A stretch of DNA of 7,308 nt, taken from the NCBI GenBank assembly GCA_002281005.1, contig NCFD01000050.1, positions 1 through 7,308 of the forward strand, written 5' to 3'. Shown piece after piece: positions 1 through 6,064 of this stretch; the stretch's first letter is position 1; each line of letters starts with the position of its first letter. The notes beneath the pieces were generated by a model, which did not search any database, was not told where the DNA came from, and was given only the letters and a program-made list of their open reading frames with translations. This stretch comes from Acidocella sp. 35-58-6 (lineage in GTDB: Bacteria; Pseudomonadota; Alphaproteobacteria; Acetobacterales; Acetobacteraceae). The translations under genes were made by a program, and so were the position numbers.

Positions 1-1
1 G

Positions 2-238
2 GCAGGACGCTCAGTCGCGGAGGCGTTTCTGGAAATTTATTATTTAGAGAGAGCGTGCCAGGCGCAGATCGCGGCATTGTCCGGTGGGGCTAAACTCATA
101 TTCCCGCCAGTTGCCGTACAGGAACATACGGCACGTCAGTTCAATCCACCCGAACCATACCTGTCAGCACACTGTAAAATGGCTTGGCAATCGGCGCTGC
201 GGTTGATCGCGAACTCAGGGTCTGACTATCGTACTTAG
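2..238 (+). CDS. Class II aldolase/adducin family protein, C-terminal part (5' end outside window)
   Basis: An open frame runs from the window edge to the TAG at 236-238 and encodes 78 residues without an internal stop. The translation begins AGRSVAEAFLEIYYLERACQ, which matches the C-terminal part of the class II aldolase/adducin fold: a Gly-(Arg)-(Ser/Thr)-Val-Ala-Glu-Ala-Phe turn, then a helix with Tyr-Leu-Glu-Arg-Ala-Cys. A later EHTARQF segment is typical of the longer members in alphaproteobacteria. The family contains zinc-dependent sugar-phosphate aldolases and epimerases (FucA, AraD types) and many uncharacterised oxidoreductase-like relatives. The zinc-binding histidines lie upstream and cannot be seen, so activity and substrate cannot be assigned. 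The gene converges on thpR and its TAG interlocks with the thpR TAA in the tetranucleotide TTAG. The frame was identified by translating from the edge, because it has no start codon in the window apart from an internal Met near its end. Family assignment is fairly sure; specific function is unknown. Confidence 0.85.
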   Translation, partial: AGRSVAEAFLEIYYLERACQAQIAALSGGAKLIFPPVAVQEHTARQFNPPEPYLSAHCKMAWQSALRLIANSGSDYRT

Positions 239-768
239 CCCAGGGCGTATTCGGCCTCCTGGGTATAGGTCGGTTGATCCTTACCCAGGAATGAGCTGAA
301 CAGTGTCACGTTGTCGGCACGAATTGGTGTCGACCGGTACAGGTTATTGGCCTGCACAAACGCAGCGAGGCTGGGGGTAACTGGCATGTCCATACGGGCT
401 AGTGCGACATGGGGCGTGAAGCGCCGGCGGTCAGGCGGTAGGCCGATTCTGTGAAGGGCGGTTTCCACTTTGGCTTGCAGCTTGGTTAAATGCTCATTGC
501 GCTCGACCCCGGCCCATAAACATGATGCTCGGCCAGATTTTTCAAACCAGCCCAGCCCGGAGAGCGAAAACGCAAAGCTGCGACCACGCAAGGTGGCGAG
601 AGCCAGGTCTATTTCCTCGGCTTGCAAGCGGTTCGCCTCGCCGATGAAGCGCAGCGAAAGATGAAAGTTGTCGGTTGGCACCCAACGGGCGCCGGGCAGG
701 TTGAAAGAGAGGTCGCTCAATTCTTCTTTGACTTCCCAGGGGAGGTCGAGGGCCACGAACAGGCGCAT
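235..768 (-). CDS. thpR: RNA 2',3'-cyclic phosphodiesterase (ThpR/LigT family)
   Basis: The 177-residue product has the size and both signature motifs of the bacterial 2H phosphoesterases. The first is HLSLRF with His36 and the second is HVALAR with His120; these are the two HxS/TxL-type catalytic tetrads. The N-terminus MRLFVALDLP is also typical of the family. Such enzymes hydrolyse 2',3'-cyclic phosphate ends of RNA to 2'-phosphomonoesters and can ligate some tRNA halves in vitro; the protein is soluble and cytoplasmic. The ATG at 768 fits the family N-terminus exactly. A weak AAGG lies about 10 bases upstream (779-782 on the complement). The gene follows pepP in the same direction after 77 bases and may be cotranscribed with it. 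Its stop overlaps the stop of the convergent aldolase gene. The family call is secure; the physiological RNA substrate is not known. Confidence 0.95.
   Translation of the reverse strand: MRLFVALDLPWEVKEELSDLSFNLPGARWVPTDNFHLSLRFIGEANRLQAEEIDLALATLRGRSFAFSLSGLGWFEKSGRASCLWAGVERNEHLTKLQAKVETALHRIGLPPDRRRFTPHVALARMDMPVTPSLAAFVQANNLYRSTPIRADNVTLFSSFLGKDQPTYTQEAEYALG
257..290 (+). terminator. Hairpin just downstream of the aldolase-family gene, inside thpR
   Basis: TCCTGGGTA (257-265) and TACCCAGGA (282-290) are a perfect 9-bp inverted repeat. After a one-base bulge at 266 the stem can extend by AGG (267-269) with CCT (279-281), leaving a 9-base loop. It begins 18 bases after the stop codon of the plus-strand gene. 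No T-run follows on the plus strand (AATGAGCTG), so it is not a classical intrinsic terminator. It could act as a 3'-end stabiliser or as a block after Rho-dependent termination. It also encodes the last residues of ThpR, so the symmetry may be a coding coincidence. Confidence 0.3.
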
Positions 769-845
769 GGGTCAGCCGCCTTTTTGATAGGGTGGTCACG
801 ATTCGCATAAGAATCTTGCAATAACAGTGAGCAGAAGGTCAATCT

Positions 846-2624
846 TTAAATAGGTGCTGTGGCTTTGGCGAGCCACGCCAGAGTTTTGGCGTCAAGCTCG
901 GAACCGCATTGTGTTTCCAGGCGCTTCCGTACGAGCGCATGATAGGCATTTAGCCAGTTTAGCGCCGAGGGTGACAAAAAAGCGGGGTCGATGAGCGCTG
1001 TATCGAACGGTACCAGCGTCAGTGTTTCAAAATGGAGAAATTTTCGCGGTGATTCAGTGAAGGGCGCTGGCTGTACCAGTACCAGGTTTTCCAGACGGAT
1101 GCCGTAATGGCCGGGCAGGTAATAACCTGGTTCGTTGGAGAGAATCATGCCGGGTTGTAGCGTTACAGGCTTGGCAGTTCGTGAGATGCTTGCGGGGCCC
1201 TCATGTACCGACAAGTATGAACCAACGCCGTGGCCTGTGCCATGGTCATAATCGAGCCCAGCCTGCCAAAGCGAGTGCCGGGCCATGACTTCGATATGCG
1301 CTCCGGCAATGCCCTCGGGAAACACCAGTGCGGCAATTGCGATGTGACCGGCCAAAACGCGCGTAAAGTGCTCCCTTATTGCGCCGGGTGCGGGGGCAGG
1401 GCCGGTCCAGACCGTCCGTGTTACATCTGTCGTTCCATCTAAATATTGGCCGCCACTGTCGATCAGATACACTTCATTGGGCTTTAAGGTCCTGTTGGTT
1501 TTGGGGCTTACACGATAATGGATAATCGCCCCATGTTCTCCGGCCCCTGAGATTGCGGGGAAACTTTCCCCTTTAAATTTGCTTCCCATGGCGCGGCACG
1601 AGATGAGTTTGGCCGCTGCCGATATTTCAGTTTCGCCTCCGCCCGGGGCAACCTCCGCCAGCCAGGCTAAAAATCGTACCATGGCAACGCCATCGCGCAG
1701 ATGGGCGGTGCGGGAACCGGCCTGTTCGGTTGCATTTTTGCAAGCGCGCGGAAGCGCCACCGGGTCAGGCCCTAGGGCGATTTTTGCGCCAGCGGCTTCC
1801 AGCGCGGTTTTGAACCAAATGGGCATCGTTGCGGAATCATAGCGTATGGTTTTGCCGGTCATGGCCGCGAGTGCTGCCGGTAGGGCGCTGCGCTCGGCAA
1901 TTTTGATGTCTGGCCCTAGGTGAGCAACTGTCTCCGGCGGTAATTTTTGGGGTGGCATAAAAATTTCGGCGGTTGCATCGGCATTTAACAACGCAAAACC
2001 CAGGGCGATGGGCGTAAATTCCACGTCAGAACCACGTATGTTAAATAGCCACGCGAGCGACGAAGGGTCTGTTAAAATAGCTGCATCCTGCCCAGCTTCC
2101 TTGAGCATTTCAGCAAGATTTTGCCGCTTACTGGCAGACGTCTGGCCGGCATAGGTTACGTCATGTGGTATAGCGGGCGCCATTGGCAGGGCTGGCCGAT
2201 CGGTCCAAATCACATCAATTGGATTCTCAGTGACGGGTATCATTTTCGAGCCGGAAAACCGGGCCAAAAAATCAGCCGAAATCAGCATAGGGTCGTAGCC
2301 GATGTTCAACCCGGCCGCGTTGGCTTGCAGCCAGGTTTCCGGTGGATGCTCCGTGATGTGAATGCGTTCCCACAAAGCTGCATCAGTTTCATCTTTAAGT
2401 TGTATTGTGTAGCGGCCATCGGAGAATATCGCCGCTTTATCCGCCAGTATGATCGCAAGCCCCGCGCTGCCGGTGAAACCGCTTATAAAGGCAAGTCTTT
2501 CTGCGGCCGCTGGAACATATTCTCCGAGATGTTCATCGGGTCTGGGGACCATAAATCCATCCAGATCGTGGCTTGAAAGCCAGGCGCGAAGGGCAGAAAT
2601 CCGGTTATTATGCTGTGGTATCAT
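846..2624 (-). CDS. pepP: Xaa-Pro aminopeptidase (aminopeptidase P, M24B, long form)
   Basis: The 592-residue protein has the three-domain build of the long, XPNPEP1-like aminopeptidases P. There are two creatinase/prolidase-type N-terminal domains (about 8-140 and 155-300), a pita-bread M24 catalytic domain (about 308-525) and a short C-terminal M24C extension (about 530-590). The five dinuclear metal ligands are visible: Asp389 (LIDSGG), Asp400 (TTDVTRT), His465 (HGTGHGVG), Glu498 (SNEPGYY) and Glu512 (RLENLVLV). The accessory histidines His369 (AIIHY), His461 and His474 (SVHEGP) are also present. It should remove an N-terminal residue preceding proline in cytosolic peptide turnover; no signal peptide is seen. 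The start at 2624 is supported by AAGGGG seven bases upstream (complement of 2632-2637). The gene is divergent from the DUF1127 gene and lies upstream of thpR. Nothing suggests inactivation. Some alphaproteobacterial annotations call this family simply 'aminopeptidase P family protein'. Confidence 0.96.
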   Translation of the reverse strand: MIPQHNNRISALRAWLSSHDLDGFMVPRPDEHLGEYVPAAAERLAFISGFTGSAGLAIILADKAAIFSDGRYTIQLKDETDAALWERIHITEHPPETWLQANAAGLNIGYDPMLISADFLARFSGSKMIPVTENPIDVIWTDRPALPMAPAIPHDVTYAGQTSASKRQNLAEMLKEAGQDAAILTDPSSLAWLFNIRGSDVEFTPIALGFALLNADATAEIFMPPQKLPPETVAHLGPDIKIAERSALPAALAAMTGKTIRYDSATMPIWFKTALEAAGAKIALGPDPVALPRACKNATEQAGSRTAHLRDGVAMVRFLAWLAEVAPGGGETEISAAAKLISCRAMGSKFKGESFPAISGAGEHGAIIHYRVSPKTNRTLKPNEVYLIDSGGQYLDGTTDVTRTVWTGPAPAPGAIREHFTRVLAGHIAIAALVFPEGIAGAHIEVMARHSLWQAGLDYDHGTGHGVGSYLSVHEGPASISRTAKPVTLQPGMILSNEPGYYLPGHYGIRLENLVLVQPAPFTESPRKFLHFETLTLVPFDTALIDPAFLSPSALNWLNAYHALVRKRLETQCGSELDAKTLAWLAKATAPI

Positions 2625-2631
2625 GGAGTTG

Positions 2632-2637
2632 CCCCTT
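2632..2637 (-). promoter_or_regulatory. Ribosome binding site of pepP
   Basis: The complement reads AAGGGG and sits seven bases before the ATG at 2622-2624. This is the strongest Shine-Dalgarno match among the leftward genes and fixes the pepP start. Confidence 0.65.
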
Positions 2638-2762
2638 ACTATGCGTTTACTGCAGGCCTGACTCTGCAGCGCCCATCGCTCAAAAAACGGGCAATTGTGT
2701 TATGCACTGCAACATATTGGTGCTGCTCGGTCGTATTGGCTAGGCCGCCATTCTAGAAACAT
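2638..2762. promoter_or_regulatory. Divergent pepP / DUF1127 intergenic region
   Basis: This stretch separates two divergent genes and must hold the promoters for both. I could not find a convincing -35/-10 pair on either strand. Two copies of the palindrome CTGCAG lie at 2650-2655 and 2664-2669, 14 bases apart centre to centre. They could be a paired binding site but may be chance. No open frame of note runs through the region. Confidence 0.35.
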
Positions 2763-2767
2763 AGGTG
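2763..2767 (+). promoter_or_regulatory. Ribosome binding site of the DUF1127 gene
   Basis: AGGTG lies six bases upstream of the ATG at 2774. It overlaps the in-frame GTG at 2765, so the GTG is probably part of the binding site and not the start codon. Confidence 0.55.
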
Positions 2768-2773
2768 CGTATC

Positions 2774-3010
2774 ATGACTACCAATATCTATAATTCCTTC
2801 TCACTGGGTAAGGTTGGCACATTGCTGTTTACCCGCCAAACGCCGCTGGTTGCTGCCGAACGGCATCCAACATTGCTGGGCTCGTTGAAAGCGTGGCGTG
2901 AGCGCCGGGCAGCCAGAGCCGAGTTGGCGTCTCTCTCTGACCGTGAACTTGCTGATATCGGGGTTACGCGGCAGGAAATTTCCTCTGTGGTGGTCCGCGG
3001 TCAGCGTTAA
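2774..3010 (+). CDS. DUF1127 domain small protein
   Basis: The 78-residue product ends in a classic DUF1127 module. It contains LKAWRERRAARAELASLSDR followed by ELADIGVTRQEI, at about residues 39-70. This is a basic amphipathic helix followed by the hallmark (L)SDRxLxDIGxxRxEI segment. DUF1127 proteins are abundant, often multi-copy small proteins of alphaproteobacteria. A few studied members bind RNA and influence RNA turnover or phosphate and stress physiology; the role of this one is unknown. The roughly 38-residue N-terminal part is not conserved to my eye and has no clear signal or membrane segment. An in-frame GTG at 2765 would add three residues, but the ATG at 2774 fits the AGGTG better. 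The gene stands alone on the plus strand between two leftward units, and its TAA interlocks with the prmA stop. The domain call is firm and the function is not. Confidence 0.88.
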   Translation: MTTNIYNSFSLGKVGTLLFTRQTPLVAAERHPTLLGSLKAWRERRAARAELASLSDRELADIGVTRQEISSVVVRGQR

Positions 3011-3894
3011 AGGCGGTTTGGCTGACGCAGAATAAGTGTTGTCCAGGCGCCATCAATGATCCGGCTATCGAGTACCAGTCCGGCGCGTCGATGGGCCGAG
3101 AGCACCCAGTTCGCTTGAATCGTGAGAAGCCCGGCGAGAATAGCAATCCCGCCGGGCTTTAAATTTTGGGCCAATTGGTGTGCCATCGCGCAGAGCGGAC
3201 GCGCCAGAATATTTGCAAACACAAGGTCGTAGGGGGCTGCGCGCTGGATGCGTTTATCCATCCAGCCATCGGCTTTGATGGAGCGGATTTGGTTCGCAAC
3301 GCCGTTTAATTTTGCGTTAGAACCGGCAACCCTTGCCGCGCGCGGGTCGATGTCGGTTGCCAGAACGCTTTGCTTCATCAGCTTGGCTGCCGCGATCGCG
3401 AGCACGCCTGAACCTGTTCCGAGGTCGAGAATATGCGTCGGGTGGTGATAACGCGCGATCCTTTCCAGCGCGACAAGACAGCCACGGGTCGAATTATGCT
3501 CTCCCGTACCAAAGGCGAGGCCTGCATCCAGGGTTAAAGTAATCCGGCCAGGTATCGCGGGAGCATTAATATGCGTGCCGCGAACAACAAAGTTCTTGCC
3601 AATCGTCTGTTCCGGAAACGCCGCTTTGGTGCGGGCCAGCCAACCGCCCACCGGTACAAGGCTGCGAATAATCTCGGGTGCATAGCCTGTAAGCATTTCA
3701 GCAACGGCGAGCGCCGAAGATAATTCATCCTCGTAAGCACCGCGTTCCTTAACGCCTTGGATGTCCCAAAGATCATTGTCTTCATCGTGAAAGAACGAGA
3801 CGGCGCGGCAGACGGCGCCGAGTGCGGCCTCGTATGTTTCCATGGCTTCAGCCGGAACGATGATAGCGATACAGTCTAATAATTCAGGTGCCAT
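3007..3894 (-). CDS. prmA: Ribosomal protein L11 methyltransferase PrmA
   Basis: The 295-residue length is normal for PrmA. The N-terminal part (about 1-105) corresponds to the L11-recognition domain and the rest is a class I SAM-dependent methyltransferase. Visible signatures are DAGLAFGTGEH (123-133), a family-specific loop, and SAM motif I LDLGTGSGVLAIAAAK (156-171). The acidic loop ATDIDP follows at 179-184, then FANILARPL (226-234) with the conserved Asn228, and LKPGGIAILAGLL (245-257). It transfers methyl groups from SAM to ribosomal protein L11 in the cytoplasm. The ATG at 3892-3894 lies inside the end of the helicase gene, giving an 11-base overlap with no strong ribosome binding site, so coupling to helicase translation is likely. 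Its stop shares bases with the stop of the convergent DUF1127 gene. Divergence in the N-terminal domain is usual for alphaproteobacterial PrmA. The call is secure. Confidence 0.94.
   Translation of the reverse strand: MAPELLDCIAIIVPAEAMETYEAALGAVCRAVSFFHDEDNDLWDIQGVKERGAYEDELSSALAVAEMLTGYAPEIIRSLVPVGGWLARTKAAFPEQTIGKNFVVRGTHINAPAIPGRITLTLDAGLAFGTGEHNSTRGCLVALERIARYHHPTHILDLGTGSGVLAIAAAKLMKQSVLATDIDPRAARVAGSNAKLNGVANQIRSIKADGWMDKRIQRAAPYDLVFANILARPLCAMAHQLAQNLKPGGIAILAGLLTIQANWVLSAHRRAGLVLDSRIIDGAWTTLILRQPNRL
3127..3164 (+). terminator. Candidate plus-strand terminator for the DUF1127 transcript, inside prmA
   Basis: AAGCCCGGCG (3127-3136) and CGCCGGGCTT (3150-3159) form a perfect 10-bp, GC-rich stem with a 13-base loop, extendable by a G-U pair (3126/3160). 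On the plus strand it is followed by a broken T-tract (TTTAAATTTT from 3158), the shape of an intrinsic terminator. It lies about 117 bases past the DUF1127 stop. On the minus strand the same bases encode the PrmA segment LKPGGIAILAGLL and no T-run follows, so it would act in one direction only. The repeated Gly codons could also produce this symmetry by chance. Confidence 0.45.
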
Positions 3895-6064
3895 GTCGTT
3901 CTACAAACCTATCCAATACACGTTTTTCGCCGGATGTTTCGAATTTTATATCCAGCCGGTCATCATCGACAGCGAGGACAATGCCGTAGCCAAATTTTTG
4001 ATGAAATACCCTCGACCCTACTGGGATTTTATCGGCGCGGCCGGAGCGCGACGATTGTTCGACTGAGCTGGTGCTGCGTAACCGGGGTGCCATAACGGGA
4101 AATTGCACTGGGGCTGCTAAGCGTTTTGAGTTATCAATCGAAGCCGAACCGGAGGTTGAAATAAACGCTGCTGGCAATTCCTCAATAAACCGGCTCGGGA
4201 TCGAGGATTGCCAATTTGCGTAAATCCGGCGATTTGCGGCGTGCGAAATGATTGCGCGTTTACGAGCCCGTGTAATGCCTACATATGCAAGACGGCGCTC
4301 CTCTTCGAGGCTTTTTAAACCACCCTCGTCCAAGGCACGTTGATTCGGGAATACACCTTCTTCCCACCCGGGGAGAAAAACCGTGTCGAATTCTAAACCT
4401 TTGGCACCGTGCAATGTCATCATGCTCAGCTTTGCATCGTCGGCATTTTCTTCATTTTCCATGACCAGCGAGACATGATCGAGAAATCCCTGTAAACTCT
4501 CAAAATCAGCCATGGCGCGGACAAGTTCTTTAAGGTTTTCTAAGCGTCCAGGGGCATCAGGTGATTTGTCGGCTTGCCACATGGCTGTGTAGCCTGACTC
4601 ATCGAGAAGTGTGGCTAAGGTGACGACATGACCTTCCCGGCCAAGCATGGCCCGCCATTGTTCGAACTGATGCAAAAGATTACGCATAGTGTCGCGGAGT
4701 TTTCCGCGTAATTCCCCCGATGCGATCAAAAACTCAGTAGCCGCGTAAAGGGATATTTGCGCTGTGCGGGCCTTATTATGCATGGCACGCAGCGAGACAT
4801 CACCCACACCGCGCTTTGGTGTGTTTATAATGCGTTCAAAAGCCAGATCATCGGCAGGTTGCGCAAGCACGCGCAAATAGGCGATCGCATCACGGATCTC
4901 GGCACGTTCATAAAAACGTAACCCGCCGATGATCCGATACGGTAGTCCTAGCGTGATCATGCGTTCTTCAAATGCCCGGGTTTGAAAACCAGCCCGTACC
5001 AAAATCGCCATTTCTGAGAGCGAGTTTCCGTCACGGCGCAACGCCTCCACCCGGCCACCCACCATGCGGGCTTCTTCCTCAGAATCCCAAAGGGCCACAA
5101 CCTCTACATTGTCGCCGGAGGAGTCATTGCGCCCGGAGTGTAGTGTTTTGCCAAGCCGGCCTTCATTATGAGCGATAAGATGTGACGCGGCCGCGAGTAT
5201 TGGTGCCGTTGAACGATAGTTTGCCTCCAGTTTGACAATCTTGGCACCAGGAAAATCTCGCTCAAATTTTAGGATATTTTCAATCTCCGCACCCCGCCAG
5301 GAATAAATACTCTGGTCATCATCACCAACACAGCAGATATTTTTGTGTCCCTGTGCCAATAATCTTAGCCAATAATATTGCACCAGGTTTGTATCCTGGT
5401 ACTCGTCAACCAAAATATAACGAAATGCCCGATGATATGTGGCCAGAACCTCTGGGTCAGTTTTTAGCAAATGTGTCATGAGCAGCAGCAAATCGCCGAA
5501 GTCCGCGGCATTCAAAGTTTGGAGGCGTGCCTGGTAATCGGCATATAAACTTTTGGCTTTGCCATTAGCAAAATCGCTGTCCTGGTCTGGGGGGATTTCA
5601 CCAGGCATGAAGCCCCGATCCTTCCAACCTTGGATTTGCGCCATTAACGCTTTCGGTGGCCAGCGTTTAGCATCAATTCTCGCGGCTTCCATAATTTGCT
5701 TGAGGAGACGTAATTGGTCATCGGGGTCCAGAATCGAGAAATTACTTTGTAGTCCGACGCGGTCAGCAAAGCGGCGCAGCATTCGGGCACATAATGAGTG
5801 AAAGGTGCCCAGCCAAAGCCCTTCCGCCGGCTGCCCAATGATTTTGGCAACCCGTTCACGCATTTCACGGGCCGCCTTATTGGTGAATGTCACCGTGAGA
5901 ATCTGGTTGGGAAATGCGCGTTTGGTTAATAAAATATGGGCAAAGCGGGTGGTGAGCACGCGTGTTTTGCCCGTGCCCGCGCCAGCCAGAACCAGTACGG
6001 GTCCTTCGGTGGCTTCGACGGCATCGCGTTGGGCGGTATTCAGCCCATCAAGGTAGGCGCTCAA
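3884..6064 (-). CDS. uvrD: ATP-dependent 3'-5' DNA helicase, UvrD/PcrA type (SF1A)
   Basis: The 726-residue protein carries the full SF1A motif set in order. These are the Q motif LNTAQRDAV (8-16), Walker A AGAGTGKT (27-34), TFTNKAA (59-65) and Walker B DEYQDTN (220-226). Next come QSIYSWRGA (251-259), LEANYRS (279-285), LHGAKGLEFD (551-560) and EERRLAYVGITRARK (588-602) with the arginine finger region. Residues about 682-720 form the Tudor-like C-terminal domain (GSRVFHQKFGYGIVLAVDDD), which in PcrA/UvrD contacts RNA polymerase. This favours UvrD/PcrA over Rep. The expected roles are nucleotide excision and mismatch repair, removal of recombinases and transcription-coupled repair. The predicted start is TTG at 6062-6064: it gives the canonical N-terminus and overlaps the metF stop as TTGA, with no strong ribosome binding site, so translation is likely coupled. 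The 3' end overlaps prmA by 11 bases. UvrD and PcrA cannot be told apart with certainty from this gene alone. Confidence 0.95.
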   Translation of the reverse strand: MSAYLDGLNTAQRDAVEATEGPVLVLAGAGTGKTRVLTTRFAHILLTKRAFPNQILTVTFTNKAAREMRERVAKIIGQPAEGLWLGTFHSLCARMLRRFADRVGLQSNFSILDPDDQLRLLKQIMEAARIDAKRWPPKALMAQIQGWKDRGFMPGEIPPDQDSDFANGKAKSLYADYQARLQTLNAADFGDLLLLMTHLLKTDPEVLATYHRAFRYILVDEYQDTNLVQYYWLRLLAQGHKNICCVGDDDQSIYSWRGAEIENILKFERDFPGAKIVKLEANYRSTAPILAAASHLIAHNEGRLGKTLHSGRNDSSGDNVEVVALWDSEEEARMVGGRVEALRRDGNSLSEMAILVRAGFQTRAFEERMITLGLPYRIIGGLRFYERAEIRDAIAYLRVLAQPADDLAFERIINTPKRGVGDVSLRAMHNKARTAQISLYAATEFLIASGELRGKLRDTMRNLLHQFEQWRAMLGREGHVVTLATLLDESGYTAMWQADKSPDAPGRLENLKELVRAMADFESLQGFLDHVSLVMENEENADDAKLSMMTLHGAKGLEFDTVFLPGWEEGVFPNQRALDEGGLKSLEEERRLAYVGITRARKRAIISHAANRRIYANWQSSIPSRFIEELPAAFISTSGSASIDNSKRLAAPVQFPVMAPRLRSTSSVEQSSRSGRADKIPVGSRVFHQKFGYGIVLAVDDDRLDIKFETSGEKRVLDRFVERHGT

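Noticed and set aside
112..133. Inverted repeat TGCCGTA / TACGGCA as a terminator for thpR.
   Set aside because: The stem is only 7 bp with an 8-base loop and no T-run on the minus strand, and it lies inside aldolase coding sequence. Too weak to call.
40..234. Minus-strand short frames downstream of thpR that read like protein pieces (for example a frame ending in RDLRLARSL).
   Set aside because: They have no start codon and no ribosome binding site. They are antisense to the plus-strand aldolase-family reading frame, which has clear family motifs; they are its shadows.
542..808. A minus-strand 88-residue frame starting upstream of thpR.
   Set aside because: It overlaps thpR out of frame, shows no recognisable motif and has arginine- and proline-rich shadow composition.
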